Positions 25,725 to 33,567 of a stretch of 39,139 nucleotides of DNA are shown here, in pieces. The DNA lies in assembly GCA_031547305.1 (NCBI GenBank), contig JAVBSC010000072.1, positions 1-39,139 of the forward strand, in the 5' to 3' direction. Source of the DNA: JAVBSC01 sp031547305. Its GTDB lineage: Bacteria; Desulfobacterota; Desulfovibrionia; Desulfovibrionales; Desulfovibrionaceae. The notes below the pieces were generated by a model. That model saw only the letters and a list, made by a program, of their open reading frames with translations, made no database searches and was not told the origin of the DNA. Numbering within the stretch: the first letter of the stretch is position 1; each line of letters opens with the position of its first letter. The position numbers and the translations under genes were made by a program.

Positions 25725-26609
25725 CTACAGCGGGCCGACTTCCTCGGCGATTCTCAGGCAGGTGGAAGCCATGTTCAGCGTGTATAAATGCACGCCCGGA
25801 GCGCCGGCGTCAAAGAGCCGGCGGATCTGCTCCACGGCGAAGGCGATGCCGGCGTCCTTGACCGCCGCCGGGCCGCCCTTGGCGTTGGCTTCCTCCAGTG
25901 AAAGATAAAGCTTGCCGGAAATGGTCGCCCCGCTCAGGGAGAGCACCCGGCGTAAGGATTCAAAGCTCTGCACCGGTAAAACGCCGGGCAGCACGGGTTT
26001 GTTGATGCCAATTTCCTTAAGCCTGGCCACAAAATCGATGTATTCGCGCACGTCAAAAAAGAGCTGGGTGACCACAAAATCACTGCCGGCGTCCAGTTTT
26101 TCCTTGGTGTGCCGCCGGTCTTCGTGGAAGGTGGTGGATTCCGGGTGGGCCGTGGGGTAGCCGGCCACGCCGATGCACAATTCCGGGAAGTTTTTGCGCA
26201 CAAAGGCCACCAGATCCGAAGCGTGGCTGAATTCGCCGGACTTCCAGTCAAAGGCCGCGTCCTTGGGCGGATCGCCGCGCAGGGCCAGCAGGTTGGCTAT
26301 GCCGGCCCCTTTCAGGCGGCGGATGAAGTCGATCAGGCGTTCAGGGGTTGCGCCCACGCAGGTCAGGTGCGGCATGGGGTTAAGGCCTATTTCCTTAAGA
26401 CGCATGGCTATTTCCAGGGTGTTGTCCTGGGTGCCGCCCCCGGCTCCGTAAGTAACGGAGGCGAACAGGGGATTGAGCTTTTTCAGACGGCCGGCGGTTT
26501 CCAAAAAGGCCGGCCAGCTATCTTTTTCCTTTGGCGGGAAAAATTCCACAGAATAAAAAGGTTTGCCGCATTGCGCGATCAGTTCGGAAATCTTCACGTT
26601 TTTCCCCAT
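25725..26609 (-). CDS. metF: 5,10-methylenetetrahydrofolate reductase
   Basis: 294 aa TIM-barrel flavoprotein, the usual bacterial MetF length. Motifs: SVEFFPPKE (20-28, with the catalytic Glu region), FASVTYGAGGGTQDNTLEIA, MPHLTCVG, NLLALRGDPP, GVAGYPTAHPES, and DFVVTQLFFDVREYIDF. It reduces methylene-THF to methyl-THF, the methyl donor for the MetH at 8309. It is 15 nt upstream of the GT9 gene. The stretch 26610-26703 upstream has no dyad like those before metH. Confidence 0.96.
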   Translation of the reverse strand: MGKNVKISELIAQCGKPFYSVEFFPPKEKDSWPAFLETAGRLKKLNPLFASVTYGAGGGTQDNTLEIAMRLKEIGLNPMPHLTCVGATPERLIDFIRRLKGAGIANLLALRGDPPKDAAFDWKSGEFSHASDLVAFVRKNFPELCIGVAGYPTAHPESTTFHEDRRHTKEKLDAGSDFVVTQLFFDVREYIDFVARLKEIGINKPVLPGVLPVQSFESLRRVLSLSGATISGKLYLSLEEANAKGGPAAVKDAGIAFAVEQIRRLFDAGAPGVHLYTLNMASTCLRIAEEVGPL

Positions 26610-26703
26610 ATCTCTTTATTATGCCACAGCATAATGATTGCGGCCGGAAGGCCTTTAGCGTATGAATGCATGGAACGGAATTCCTGACGGAAGCCAGGAA
26701 TTT

Positions 26704-26731
26704 TTGCGGAGTCGTCCGTACTCGGTATAAT
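26704..26731 (+). promoter_or_regulatory. sigma-70 promoter upstream of the DUF2233 gene
   Basis: TTGCGG (26704-26709), 16-bp spacer, TATAAT (26726-26731). The expected start, about 26738, is 16 nt before the GTG at 26754, with AGGA in between, which supports that start codon. Confidence 0.6.
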
Positions 26732-26753
26732 TATTATTTTACGGCCAGGATTT

Positions 26754-27764
26754 GTGTACAAAATTTCCCCTTGGATTACCAGCGGGATTCTTCCCTTGCC
26801 CATAAAGCGCCTTAAGCGCCGCCCGGCCGCGAGCGCGGCTTTTTGGCTGGACGGGCTTTTGCCGGCGGCCGGCCTGTGTTTGATGCTTCTGGCCGCGGGC
26901 CTCTTTTGGCCGGCGGTCTCGGCCGCGGCCGACGAACCGCCGGTTGCCCGGGTGCGGGTTCTGCCACTGGAAGACGGCAAAATAGACTGGAAGACCCTGG
27001 ACCAGGGTTTTGAGTTCGCCGACGTGCCGCTTAAAATGGTAGCGGCGAACGGCGAGGGCGACATTCCTTTGCAGGGTTTCATTCTTGTGCGGATAGCGCC
27101 GGAGTTCTACGAATTCACGCTGCATATGGCTTCGGAAAGCAAGGAACGTCTGTCCCTGCCGCAATGGGCGGAGCGCAACGGGCTGTGCGCGGTTGTGAAC
27201 GCGGGCATGTACCTGCCGGACAACCTGACCAACACGGGCTATATGCGCAACGCCGGGCACGTGAACAACGGCAGGCTGTCCAGCAAGTTCGGGGCGTTTT
27301 TTGTGGCCGGGCCAAAAGTGGCCGGCCTGCCCAACGCGGATTTGCTGGACCGTCAGGCTCCGGACAAGGACTGGGAAAAGCTGATCGCCAGTTACGACGT
27401 GGTGGTCCAGAATTACCGCCTGGTGAGCGACGGCGGCAAAACCCTCTGGCCGGCCGGCGGGCCGGCGCACAGCATAGCCGCTGTTTCGCGCGACGGAGCC
27501 GGGCGCATTCTGTTCATCCTCTGCCGCGCCCCGTTGCCGGCGGCGGATTTTGCCGCCCTGCTTCTGGGTCTGCCCTTGAACCTCCGGTGCGTCATGTATG
27601 TGGAAGGCGGGGCGCAGGCCGGAATACTGGTCCGGGCGGGGCGGGGAGCGGAGGCGGTGAATAAGGTCTGGAAAGGCCAGAGCGCCGGGCTGTTGACACT
27701 GCCGGGCAACGTGGACGCGCCTTTGCCCAATGTTCTGGGCGTGCGCAAGCGGTCCGCAAAGTGA
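26754..27764 (+). CDS. phosphodiester glycosidase family (DUF2233/NAGPA-like) exported protein
   Basis: 336 aa from the GTG at 26754 (AGGA just upstream). The first 33 residues are basic; a hydrophobic segment (about 35-57) ending VSAAA looks like a signal peptide or anchor. The core has VNAGMYLPDNLTNTGYMRN, SKFGAFFVAGP, and YDVVVQNYRLVSDGGKTLWP, typical of the DUF2233/NAGPA fold, whose members hydrolyse GlcNAc-phosphodiester links or act on cell-envelope glycans. The C-terminal RCVMYVEGGAQAGILV matches the D/EGG substrate block. Envelope location is inferred. Divergent from metF. Confidence 0.78.
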   Translation: MYKISPWITSGILPLPIKRLKRRPAASAAFWLDGLLPAAGLCLMLLAAGLFWPAVSAAADEPPVARVRVLPLEDGKIDWKTLDQGFEFADVPLKMVAANGEGDIPLQGFILVRIAPEFYEFTLHMASESKERLSLPQWAERNGLCAVVNAGMYLPDNLTNTGYMRNAGHVNNGRLSSKFGAFFVAGPKVAGLPNADLLDRQAPDKDWEKLIASYDVVVQNYRLVSDGGKTLWPAGGPAHSIAAVSRDGAGRILFILCRAPLPAADFAALLLGLPLNLRCVMYVEGGAQAGILVRAGRGAEAVNKVWKGQSAGLLTLPGNVDAPLPNVLGVRKRSAK

Positions 27765-27813
27765 CGGCGGCGTGTGAATTGAATTGCCGTCCCGCACGTT
27801 ATTGACAAACAGA

Positions 27814-27836
27814 AAAGCGCGGGGCTTTATTTTTTT
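27814..27836 (+). terminator. probable weak terminator of the DUF2233 gene
   Basis: AAAGC (27814-27818) pairs with GCTTT (27824-27828) around GCGGG, then A and seven T. The stem is short but the T-tract is good. Confidence 0.5.
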
Positions 27837-27957
27837 CCGTTGAACTGTTAGAAGGCGAAAGCGTCGTTCGGGGGCGTTTCTTGCGTGTATATAATCTTTT
27901 GCCGGATCTCCGCCATGGCGCCGCGTCAAGCGGCACCGGAGCGGATTAACTTTGAGG

Positions 27958-28019
27958 CGTTCGCATCGGCGCTTAACGGCGAACGGGCTTCGCCCGCGTT
28001 GCGGGCGGCGGGTGCCGCC
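27958..28019. repeat. cluster of overlapping, mutually exclusive hairpins
   Basis: CGTTCGC (27958-27964)/GCGAACG (27979-27985); CGGGC (27984-27988)/GCCCG (27992-27996); GCCCGC (27992-27997)/GCGGGC (28001-28006); GGCGGC (28004-28009)/GCCGCC (28014-28019). Adjacent arms are shared, so the stems compete. It may be a dispersed repeat or a structured element. Confidence 0.55.
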
Positions 28020-28056
28020 GCCGGAGCAAATAAACGTTTTCAATGTTAATTTGCAC

Positions 28057-28084
28057 TAAAGAATTCAGAGGCGGGGGCCGATTC
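28057..28084 (+). promoter_or_regulatory. candidate sigma-28 (FliA) promoter of motAB
   Basis: TAAA (28057-28060), 16 bp, GCCGATTC (28077-28084). The class-3 flagellar consensus is TAAA-N15-GCCGATAA; six of eight -10 bases match and spacing is one base longer. It lies 50 bp before motA. Confidence 0.5.
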
Positions 28085-28134
28085 TAAAATAGTCCGCCGC
28101 GCGCATCAGGCAAGTCTAATTCCACGGAGAATCT

Positions 28135-28986
28135 ATGCTTTCAATTTTGGGGCTGGCCGTTGTTTTCGGATCGGTTATCGGCGGCTACCTTATGGCGCAC
28201 GGCAATCTTGCCGTGCTGATTCAGCCTGCTGAATTTATTATTATTTTCGGAGCCGGCCTGGGGGCGTTCATATTTGCCAGCACCGGGCACTCGCTTAAAC
28301 TGGTGCTGAAGGATTTGCCCAGCACGTTTTTTCCCAAGCGGACCGTGAGCAAAGACACCTACATGCAGACGCTCGGGCTGTTGCACGCTCTGTTCACCAA
28401 AATGCACCGGGAAGGCGTAATCAGCATAGAAAAAGACATTGAAACTCCGGAAAGCAGCGGCCTGTTTCAGCGTTTTCCGGCTGTGGCCAAAGATTTGAAC
28501 GCCTGCTACTTTATCGGCGACACCTTGCGCACCTACCTGACCACCGGAAAGGCGGATGAGCTGGGCGAACTTATGAGCGCGGACATTCACAGCCTGCATG
28601 AGGAAATAATGGTCGCGCCCAGCGGTATAAACCGAATGGCCGAATCCATGCCAGGCATGGGCATTGTGGCCGCGGTTCTAGGTGTTGTGCTCACCATGGG
28701 AATGATCAACGAGCCGCCTGACAAGCTCGGCCACGCCATTGGCGCGGCTCTGGTGGGCACTTTTTTGGGCATTTTGCTGTGTTACGGCATTATCGGCCCT
28801 ATGGGCGCCAAGCTGGAAACCCTGGCCCACGAGCGGGTGGCTTATTTCCACTGCATGCGCGAAGCCGTGGTTGCGGCCCTGCGCGGGCTTTCGCCCATGG
28901 TGGCGCTGGAATACGGGCGGCGGGCCATTCCACCCTCGTACCGGCCCACCTTTGCGGAAATGGAACAAGCCCTCAAGGGCTCCTAA
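28135..28986 (+). CDS. motA: flagellar motor stator protein MotA
   Basis: 283 aa inner-membrane protein. Four hydrophobic segments are visible at about 1-22, 33-50, 166-188 and 200-225, with the long cytoplasmic loop between the second and third pair. The MotA signature AESMPGMGIVAAVLGVVLTMG and the conserved ILLCYGIIGPMGAKLE follow. MotA forms the proton channel with MotB and transmits torque to FliG. The N-terminus MLSILGLAVVFGSVIGGYLM is family-typical. The next gene, motB, starts 15 nt later. A sigma-28-like site lies upstream. Confidence 0.95.
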   Translation: MLSILGLAVVFGSVIGGYLMAHGNLAVLIQPAEFIIIFGAGLGAFIFASTGHSLKLVLKDLPSTFFPKRTVSKDTYMQTLGLLHALFTKMHREGVISIEKDIETPESSGLFQRFPAVAKDLNACYFIGDTLRTYLTTGKADELGELMSADIHSLHEEIMVAPSGINRMAESMPGMGIVAAVLGVVLTMGMINEPPDKLGHAIGAALVGTFLGILLCYGIIGPMGAKLETLAHERVAYFHCMREAVVAALRGLSPMVALEYGRRAIPPSYRPTFAEMEQALKGS

Positions 28987-29001
28987 CACAGGAGACTAAC
29001 C

Positions 29002-29727
29002 ATGTCTGGCAAGGGTGGCGGTTCCTGGAAGGTTGCGTATGCCGACTTTGTTACGGCAATGATGGCCTTTTTTCTGCTTATGTGGATTTTGAACATGACC
29101 CCGCCGGAAACAAAAAAAGTTCTGGTGGGCTATTTCGCGGCTTCCGGCGGCTACACCCCGTCGCCTAACCAGCAGATCGGCGCTCCGCCGCTGTCCTCCG
29201 GCCAGGGCGGCAACCAGGAAATAAGCAAAGGCCTTACCCCGGCGGACAAAGAAAGCCTCAACCTGGCCATAACCCTTACCGACAAGCTCAGCGACGAGCA
29301 TATTCCCAACCGGAACATCAAAGTCAGCCCCAATGAATACGGCGTGCTGCTGCGTGTGGACAGCGGGCTGATGTTCGCGCCGGAAAAAGTGGAAATAAGC
29401 GCGGAAGGCGCCAAGGTGCTGGACGTGATCATCGGCGTGCTCAAGCAGTCCAAGCTCTACCTGGTGGTGCGCGGCCATACCGACACTTCGGAAACCGGCG
29501 CTCCCAATTATTCTTCAAAGTGGGAGCTTTCCGCCGCCCGGGCCGCCGCGGCCGTGAATTACATAGTGGAAAAAGGCAAGCTGGACCCCACAATGATTAT
29601 CGGTATGGGGCTTGGGGATTCCCGCCCCGTGACCCCGGATACGGACCCCGTTTCCGCGGCCCAGAACCGCCGGGTGGAGTTTTTCTTCCATCGGCCGGAG
29701 CTTATGCAGGGCCTGATGGGATTTTAA
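29002..29727 (+). CDS. motB: flagellar motor stator protein MotB
   Basis: 241 aa. The single membrane helix carries the essential proton-binding Asp, D15, in VAYADFVTAMMAFFLLMWIL (11-30). A plug/linker region follows, then the OmpA-like peptidoglycan-binding domain (about 110-235) with VRGHTDTSE and SSKWELSAARAAAAVNYIVE. MotB anchors the stator to peptidoglycan. The N-terminal cytoplasmic tail is short. It converges on prfC with a 1-bp gap between stops. Confidence 0.96.
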   Translation: MSGKGGGSWKVAYADFVTAMMAFFLLMWILNMTPPETKKVLVGYFAASGGYTPSPNQQIGAPPLSSGQGGNQEISKGLTPADKESLNLAITLTDKLSDEHIPNRNIKVSPNEYGVLLRVDSGLMFAPEKVEISAEGAKVLDVIIGVLKQSKLYLVVRGHTDTSETGAPNYSSKWELSAARAAAAVNYIVEKGKLDPTMIIGMGLGDSRPVTPDTDPVSAAQNRRVEFFFHRPELMQGLMGF

Positions 29728-29728
29728 T

Positions 29729-31324
29729 TCAGCTTATTTCCCTGGTGTCATGGAACTGGACCTTCGGGTAGCGTTCCATGGCCGATTCCAGCTTCCAGGG
29801 GTTGGGGGCCAGGTAGGCCAGGGCGCCTTCGGCGTCCAGGGCCAGATCGCTGTTGTAGTAATCCTTGAAGTCCGCAAACTGTTTTTTGTCATCGCTGTAA
29901 ATCCAGCGGGCCGTGCTTACGCTTACCGGCTCGTAGCTGGCGTCCACGCCGTACTCGTCCGCCAGGCGGGAAATAATCACGTCAAACTGCAATACCCCCA
30001 CCGCGCCCAGAATATAATCGTTGTTGATCAGGGGGCGGAACAACTGCACCGCTCCTTCTTCGGCCAGTTGCTCCAGGCCTTTTTGCAACTGCTTGGTCTT
30101 AAGGGGATTCCGGAGCCGGACCCGCCGGAAATGCTCCGGCGCGAAGTTGGGGATGCCGGTGAACTTGAGCGGCGATTTTTCCGTGAACGTATCGCCTATT
30201 TTGATGGTGCCGTGGTTGGGCAGTCCGATTATGTCGCCGGGAAAAGCTTCCTCCACGCCGGTCCTGTCCTGGGCCATGAAGATGGTGGCGTTGTTTATGG
30301 CCACGTCCTTGCCGCTGCGGTGGTGCCGCAGCTTCATGCCCCGGTAAAAGCGGCCGGAGCAGATGCGCATAAAGGCCATGCGGTCCCGGTGCGCCTTGTC
30401 CATGTTGGCCTGGATTTTAAAAACCACCCCGGAAAACTCTTCTTCATCCGGGCTGACCGTGCGTTCGGCCGCCGGTCTGGGCTGGGGGGATGGCGCCAGC
30501 TCGCAGAAGGTGTCAAGCAGTTCCTTAACCCCGAAGTTGTTGATGGCGCTGCCAAAGAACACCGGGGTCTGTTCCCCGGCCAGGTAGCGCTGGAGGCTGA
30601 AGGGGTTTCCGGCCGCGGCCAGCAGTTCCAGATCCGCGCGCAGTTCAGCCGCCTGATCCCCCAGGAGTTCGTCCAGCAGGGGGTCTTCCACGCCCCTGAT
30701 GATCCGCACGTCTTCCTGGCGGCGGCCGCCGTGCGTGGGCGAAAACAGCCGCAGTTCGGCCCGCCGCAGGTCGTACACTCCCTTGAAGGACGCTCCCATG
30801 CCGATGGGCCAGGTGAGCGGGGCGCATTCTATTTTCAGGTGCGCTTCTATGTCCGCCATCAAGTCCAGGGGTGGCAGGCCTTCGCGGTCCAGCTTGTTGA
30901 TGAAGGTCATGATCGGGGTCCTGCGCATGCGGCAGACGTCCATGAGCTTTCTGGTCTGGGCTTCCACGCCTTTGGCCGAGTCTATGACCAGAAGCGCTGA
31001 ATCCACGGCCGTGAGCACACGGTAGGTGTCCTCGGAAAAATCCTGGTGCCCCGGGGTGTCCAGCAGGTTGATTTCTTTGTCGTCATAGCAAAAATGCATG
31101 ACTGAGGTGGTTACGGAAATGCCCCTTTCGCGCTCCATGGCCATCCAGTCTGAAGTGGCGTGGCGGGAGGCTTTTCTGGCTTTGACCGTGCCGGCGAGCT
31201 GAATTGCCCCGCCAAAAAGCAGGAGCTTTTCCGTAAGCGTGGTTTTGCCGGCGTCCGGGTGGCTGATTATGCCAAAGGTGCGGCGGCGGGCTGTTTCCTG
31301 TTGCAAGCTGTTCGCGCTGTTCAT
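29729..31324 (-). CDS. prfC: peptide chain release factor 3
   Basis: 531 aa from the ATG at 31324; the family start is MNSANSLQQETARRRTFGII, and the in-frame extension to 31588 has non-protein-like composition. GTPase motifs: P-loop SHPDAGKTT (21-29), DTPGHQD (89-95), NKLD (143-146). RF3 recycles RF1/RF2 after termination. RMAFMRICSGRFYRGMKLRH is the RF3 domain II region. The leader (31325-31560) contains a strong hairpin and lies downstream of a sigma-54 promoter, which would be unusual control for this gene. Confidence 0.96.
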   Translation of the reverse strand: MNSANSLQQETARRRTFGIISHPDAGKTTLTEKLLLFGGAIQLAGTVKARKASRHATSDWMAMERERGISVTTSVMHFCYDDKEINLLDTPGHQDFSEDTYRVLTAVDSALLVIDSAKGVEAQTRKLMDVCRMRRTPIMTFINKLDREGLPPLDLMADIEAHLKIECAPLTWPIGMGASFKGVYDLRRAELRLFSPTHGGRRQEDVRIIRGVEDPLLDELLGDQAAELRADLELLAAAGNPFSLQRYLAGEQTPVFFGSAINNFGVKELLDTFCELAPSPQPRPAAERTVSPDEEEFSGVVFKIQANMDKAHRDRMAFMRICSGRFYRGMKLRHHRSGKDVAINNATIFMAQDRTGVEEAFPGDIIGLPNHGTIKIGDTFTEKSPLKFTGIPNFAPEHFRRVRLRNPLKTKQLQKGLEQLAEEGAVQLFRPLINNDYILGAVGVLQFDVIISRLADEYGVDASYEPVSVSTARWIYSDDKKQFADFKDYYNSDLALDAEGALAYLAPNPWKLESAMERYPKVQFHDTREIS

Positions 31325-31489
31325 GATCTGGCCTGTTTTGGGGTATTCGCGGTTGCCGGAAACTCCCATAGCGGGTCTGCCCGGGCATTTTACGCGCAGG
31401 GCATTTATACAGGGCCTGGCCGTGCAGTCAACATGGGGGGGCAAACAGCGCAGCCAAGCGATCGGGGCCGGGGCGCATGGCCCCGTTCG

Positions 31490-31560
31490 CCAAAAACACC
31501 AAGGCGGCTTACGGACCACCCGTAAACCGCCAAGATGAAAAGCTGCTCGCAAAGGAAGGT
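31490..31560 (-). ncRNA. candidate sigma-54-dependent short RNA (or regulated prfC leader)
   Basis: From a predicted start near 31560 the minus strand reads about 30 nt, then a hairpin: GGCGGTTTACGG (31531-31520) with CCGTAAGCCGCC (31514-31503). The one non-Watson-Crick pair is U-G in this orientation but C-A on the other strand, so the fold favours minus-strand RNA. TTGGTGTTTTTGG follows, a U-rich tail. No open reading frame of note. Ends are approximate. Confidence 0.5.
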
Positions 31561-31571
31561 ATTTTACTTTT

Positions 31572-31588
31572 AGCAATAGCCGTGCCAA
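31572..31588 (-). promoter_or_regulatory. sigma-54 (RpoN) promoter, consensus match
   Basis: On the minus strand: TTGGCACGGCTATTGCT. The -24 TGGCACG and the -12 TTGCT are separated by four bases, and the invariant GG and GC are spaced exactly 10 nt. Expected start near 31560. Such promoters require an enhancer-binding activator. Confidence 0.75.
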
Positions 31589-31673
31589 TGCCGTGCTTTA
31601 TGCGTTTATATGGTAAAGTTTAGTAATTTTAGTATGTTGTCCGAACACTCCGTCTTGGCTTCAGCTTTATATC

Positions 31674-31689
31674 GTAAAATAAATTTTAC
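31674..31689. promoter_or_regulatory. AT-rich dyad, candidate enhancer for the sigma-54 promoter
   Basis: GTAAAAT (31674-31680), AA, ATTTTAC (31683-31689). It lies about 120 bp upstream of the predicted sigma-54 start, the usual range for bacterial enhancer-binding proteins. GTAAAG/TTTAG half-sites recur at 31614-31630. Confidence 0.4.
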
Positions 31690-31824
31690 AGAGCAATTAA
31701 CTCCTGGCCTCACAGTCCGCTTTTTTCGCTAAATTCGCCAGCTCCTGGAATGTTTCTTTTTTTGCGGTTCAGCATCCATGCGCCTTGCGGGTTGCGTGTA
31801 ATATTTTTTACCCTTTGCCGCACG

Positions 31825-31854
31825 TTGACTAAGCGGTTCAATTGCGGCTATGCA
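31825..31854 (+). promoter_or_regulatory. likely serS promoter
   Basis: TTGACT (31825-31830) and TATGCA (31849-31854) at 18 bp. The -10 is weak but the start would fall about 20 nt before the AAGGAGG ribosome binding site. Confidence 0.4.
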
Positions 31855-31881
31855 GCTTCGATCTGTTTAAGGAGGCTCATC

Positions 31882-33162
31882 ATGCTGGATCTCAAATTGT
31901 TGCAGAAGAACCCGGAAGTCGTGGCAAAGGCTCTGGAGGCTCGCGGCTCCGATATAAATGTCGCGGATTTCACCGCCATGGACGAGCGCCGCCGGGCTTT
32001 GCTGGCCCAGGTGGAGGCGCTTAAGGGCGAGCGCAACAAAGCCTCCGCCGAAGTGGCCCGGCTCAAGCGCGAAGGCGCGGACAGTTCCGGCCTGATCGCT
32101 TCCATGGGGGATTTGGGCGAGCGGATCAAAAAATTGGACGAAGAGACCGAAGAGGTCAAGGCGCGCCAGAACGACTGGATGCTGCGCGTGCCCAACGTGC
32201 CGAACGCCAGCGTTCCCTTTGGCCGTAGCGAAGATGACAACCCGGTGCTCCATGCCTGGGGCGGGCCGGGCAAGTTCGCCTTTAAGCCCAAAGAGCACTG
32301 GGAACTGGCCGAAGCTCTTGGCGGACTGGATTTTGAGCGCGGCAGCAAGTTGGCCGGCAGCCGCTTCACCGTGTACTGGGGCTGGGCGGCCAAACTGGAG
32401 CGCGCCCTGGTCAGCCTGTTCCTGGATATCCACCTGAACGAGCACGGCTATACGGAAGTGGCCCCGCCGCTTATGGTCAGCCGCAAAACCATGACCGGCA
32501 CAGGAAACCTGCCCAAGTTCGAAGAGGATCTCTTCAAAATTCAGGGGCAGGACTATTTTTTGATCCCCACGGCCGAAGTGCCCCTGACCAACCTGCACGC
32601 GGACGAGGTGCTGGACGAGGCCAGCCTGCCCCTGGGCTATACCGCGCAGACGCCCTGCTTCCGCTCCGAGGCGGGCAGCTACGGCAAGGACACCAAAGGG
32701 CTGATCCGCCAGCACCAGTTCACCAAGGTGGAAATGGTGCGCTTTGCCCATCCGCAAAAATCTTACGATGAGCTGGAGCGCATGCGCGGCCACGCGGAAG
32801 CCCTGCTCCAGCGCCTGGAACTGCCTTACCGGGTGATCACCTTGTGTACAGGCGATATGGGCTTTGCATCGGCCAAAACTTATGACCTTGAAGTCTGGCT
32901 TCCCGGCCAGGATAAGTACCGGGAAATATCCTCCTGTTCCAACTGCGAGGATTTTCAGGCCCGGCGGGCGAATATCCGCTTCCGCCCGGCCGGCGGCGGC
33001 AAGCCGGAATTCGCGCACACCCTGAACGGTTCCGGACTGGCCGTGGGCCGCACCCTGGTGGCGGTTCTGGAAAACGGCCAGCAGGCGGACGGCAGCGTTA
33101 TTCTGCCCAAAGCTCTGGCGCCTTATATGGGATGTGAGCGCATTTTGCCGAAAAACCGTTGA
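31882..33162 (+). CDS. serS: seryl-tRNA synthetase
   Basis: 426 aa class II synthetase from the ATG at 31882, fixed by the strong AAGGAGG at 31869-31875; an in-frame start at 31750 is rejected. The N-terminal coiled-coil arm spans about 30-105 (RRRALLAQVEALKGERNKAS). Motif 2 is PCFRSEAGSYGKDTKGLIRQ and motif 3 GSGLAVGRTLVAVLENGQ. It charges tRNA-Ser and supplies Ser-tRNA for other pathways. Length and motifs are standard. tRNA-Lys follows about 100 bp later. Confidence 0.98.
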   Translation: MLDLKLLQKNPEVVAKALEARGSDINVADFTAMDERRRALLAQVEALKGERNKASAEVARLKREGADSSGLIASMGDLGERIKKLDEETEEVKARQNDWMLRVPNVPNASVPFGRSEDDNPVLHAWGGPGKFAFKPKEHWELAEALGGLDFERGSKLAGSRFTVYWGWAAKLERALVSLFLDIHLNEHGYTEVAPPLMVSRKTMTGTGNLPKFEEDLFKIQGQDYFLIPTAEVPLTNLHADEVLDEASLPLGYTAQTPCFRSEAGSYGKDTKGLIRQHQFTKVEMVRFAHPQKSYDELERMRGHAEALLQRLELPYRVITLCTGDMGFASAKTYDLEVWLPGQDKYREISSCSNCEDFQARRANIRFRPAGGGKPEFAHTLNGSGLAVGRTLVAVLENGQQADGSVILPKALAPYMGCERILPKNR

Positions 33163-33259
33163 ATTTTTATTCGACTAAACTGTTGACCGCTTTTGCAATT
33201 TAGGCTAAATAGCCACTTCCCGGACGGCGGAAGCCGGCTGGAGCCGCATAGCGGCACAC

Positions 33260-33335
33260 GGGTCGTTAACTCAGCAGGTAGAGTATCTCCCTTTTAAGGA
33301 GAGAGTCGAGTGTTCGAATCACTCACGACCCACCA
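33260..33335 (+). tRNA. tRNA-Lys (anticodon UUU)
   Basis: 76 nt with an encoded CCA. Acceptor GGGTCGT (33260-33266) pairs with ACGACCC (33325-33331). D-stem ACTC/GAGT, anticodon stem TCTCC/GGAGA with loop CTTTTAA giving anticodon TTT, and T-arm GAGTG-TTCGAAT-CACTC are all complete. It is the likely attachment gene of the element downstream: the intact 3' end would be the attL side. Confidence 0.97.
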
Positions 33336-33349
33336 AATTAGCATCTTAG

Positions 33350-33392
33350 AAAGTCCCGCGAAGCCCAACAAGCCTTGTGGGACTTTGCTTTT
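33350..33392 (+). terminator. tRNA-Lys terminator
   Basis: AAAGTCCC (33350-33357) pairs with GGGACTTT (33379-33386), with an inner CCC-ACAA/TTGT-GGG alternative, followed by GCTTTTACC. Confidence 0.65.
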
Positions 33393-33435
33393 ACCCCTCT
33401 CCATTGTCTCCCGTCCTCTTGCAAGGTCTATAGAC

Positions 33436-33567
33436 ATACCAAGGAAACCTTGGTACTTTTCTTGGCATCCAGCCTTTGAGGTAGGTCGATACCAAGAATA
33501 AACATGTTGAAAAAATTCAATTAGTTCCTGCCTTGGTATCTACTTTCTAGCAATGGGGAATACCAAG
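33436..33567. repeat. integrase arm-type repeats (ATACCAAG boxes)
   Basis: ATACCAAG at 33436-33443, 33489-33496 and 33560-33567; inverted CTTGGTA at 33449-33455 and 33532-33538, and a variant CTTGGCAT at 33461-33468. The first pair forms the perfect dyad TACCAAGG-AAA-CCTTGGTA (33437-33455). The last box abuts the integrase start codon. Confidence 0.65.

Larger units (their letters stand above)
27765..28134. other. 370-bp intergenic region before motA
   Basis: No gene. It holds a weak terminator at 27814-27836 (AAAGC/GCTTT stem, then ATTTTTTT), a cluster of overlapping GC hairpins at 27958-28019, and a sigma-28-like promoter at 28057-28084. A TTGACA at 27802 lacks a good -10. Confidence 0.7.
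31325..31881. other. 557-bp intergenic region between prfC and serS
   Basis: No gene. It carries, from the serS side, the serS promoter (31825-31854), an AT-rich dyad (31674-31689), a sigma-54 promoter on the minus strand (31572-31588) and a hairpin with U-rich tail (31490-31531). Confidence 0.75.

Noticed and set aside
27802..27831. TTGACA before motA as a promoter
   Set aside because: The -10 candidate TTTATT is poor and coincides with the terminator T-tract.
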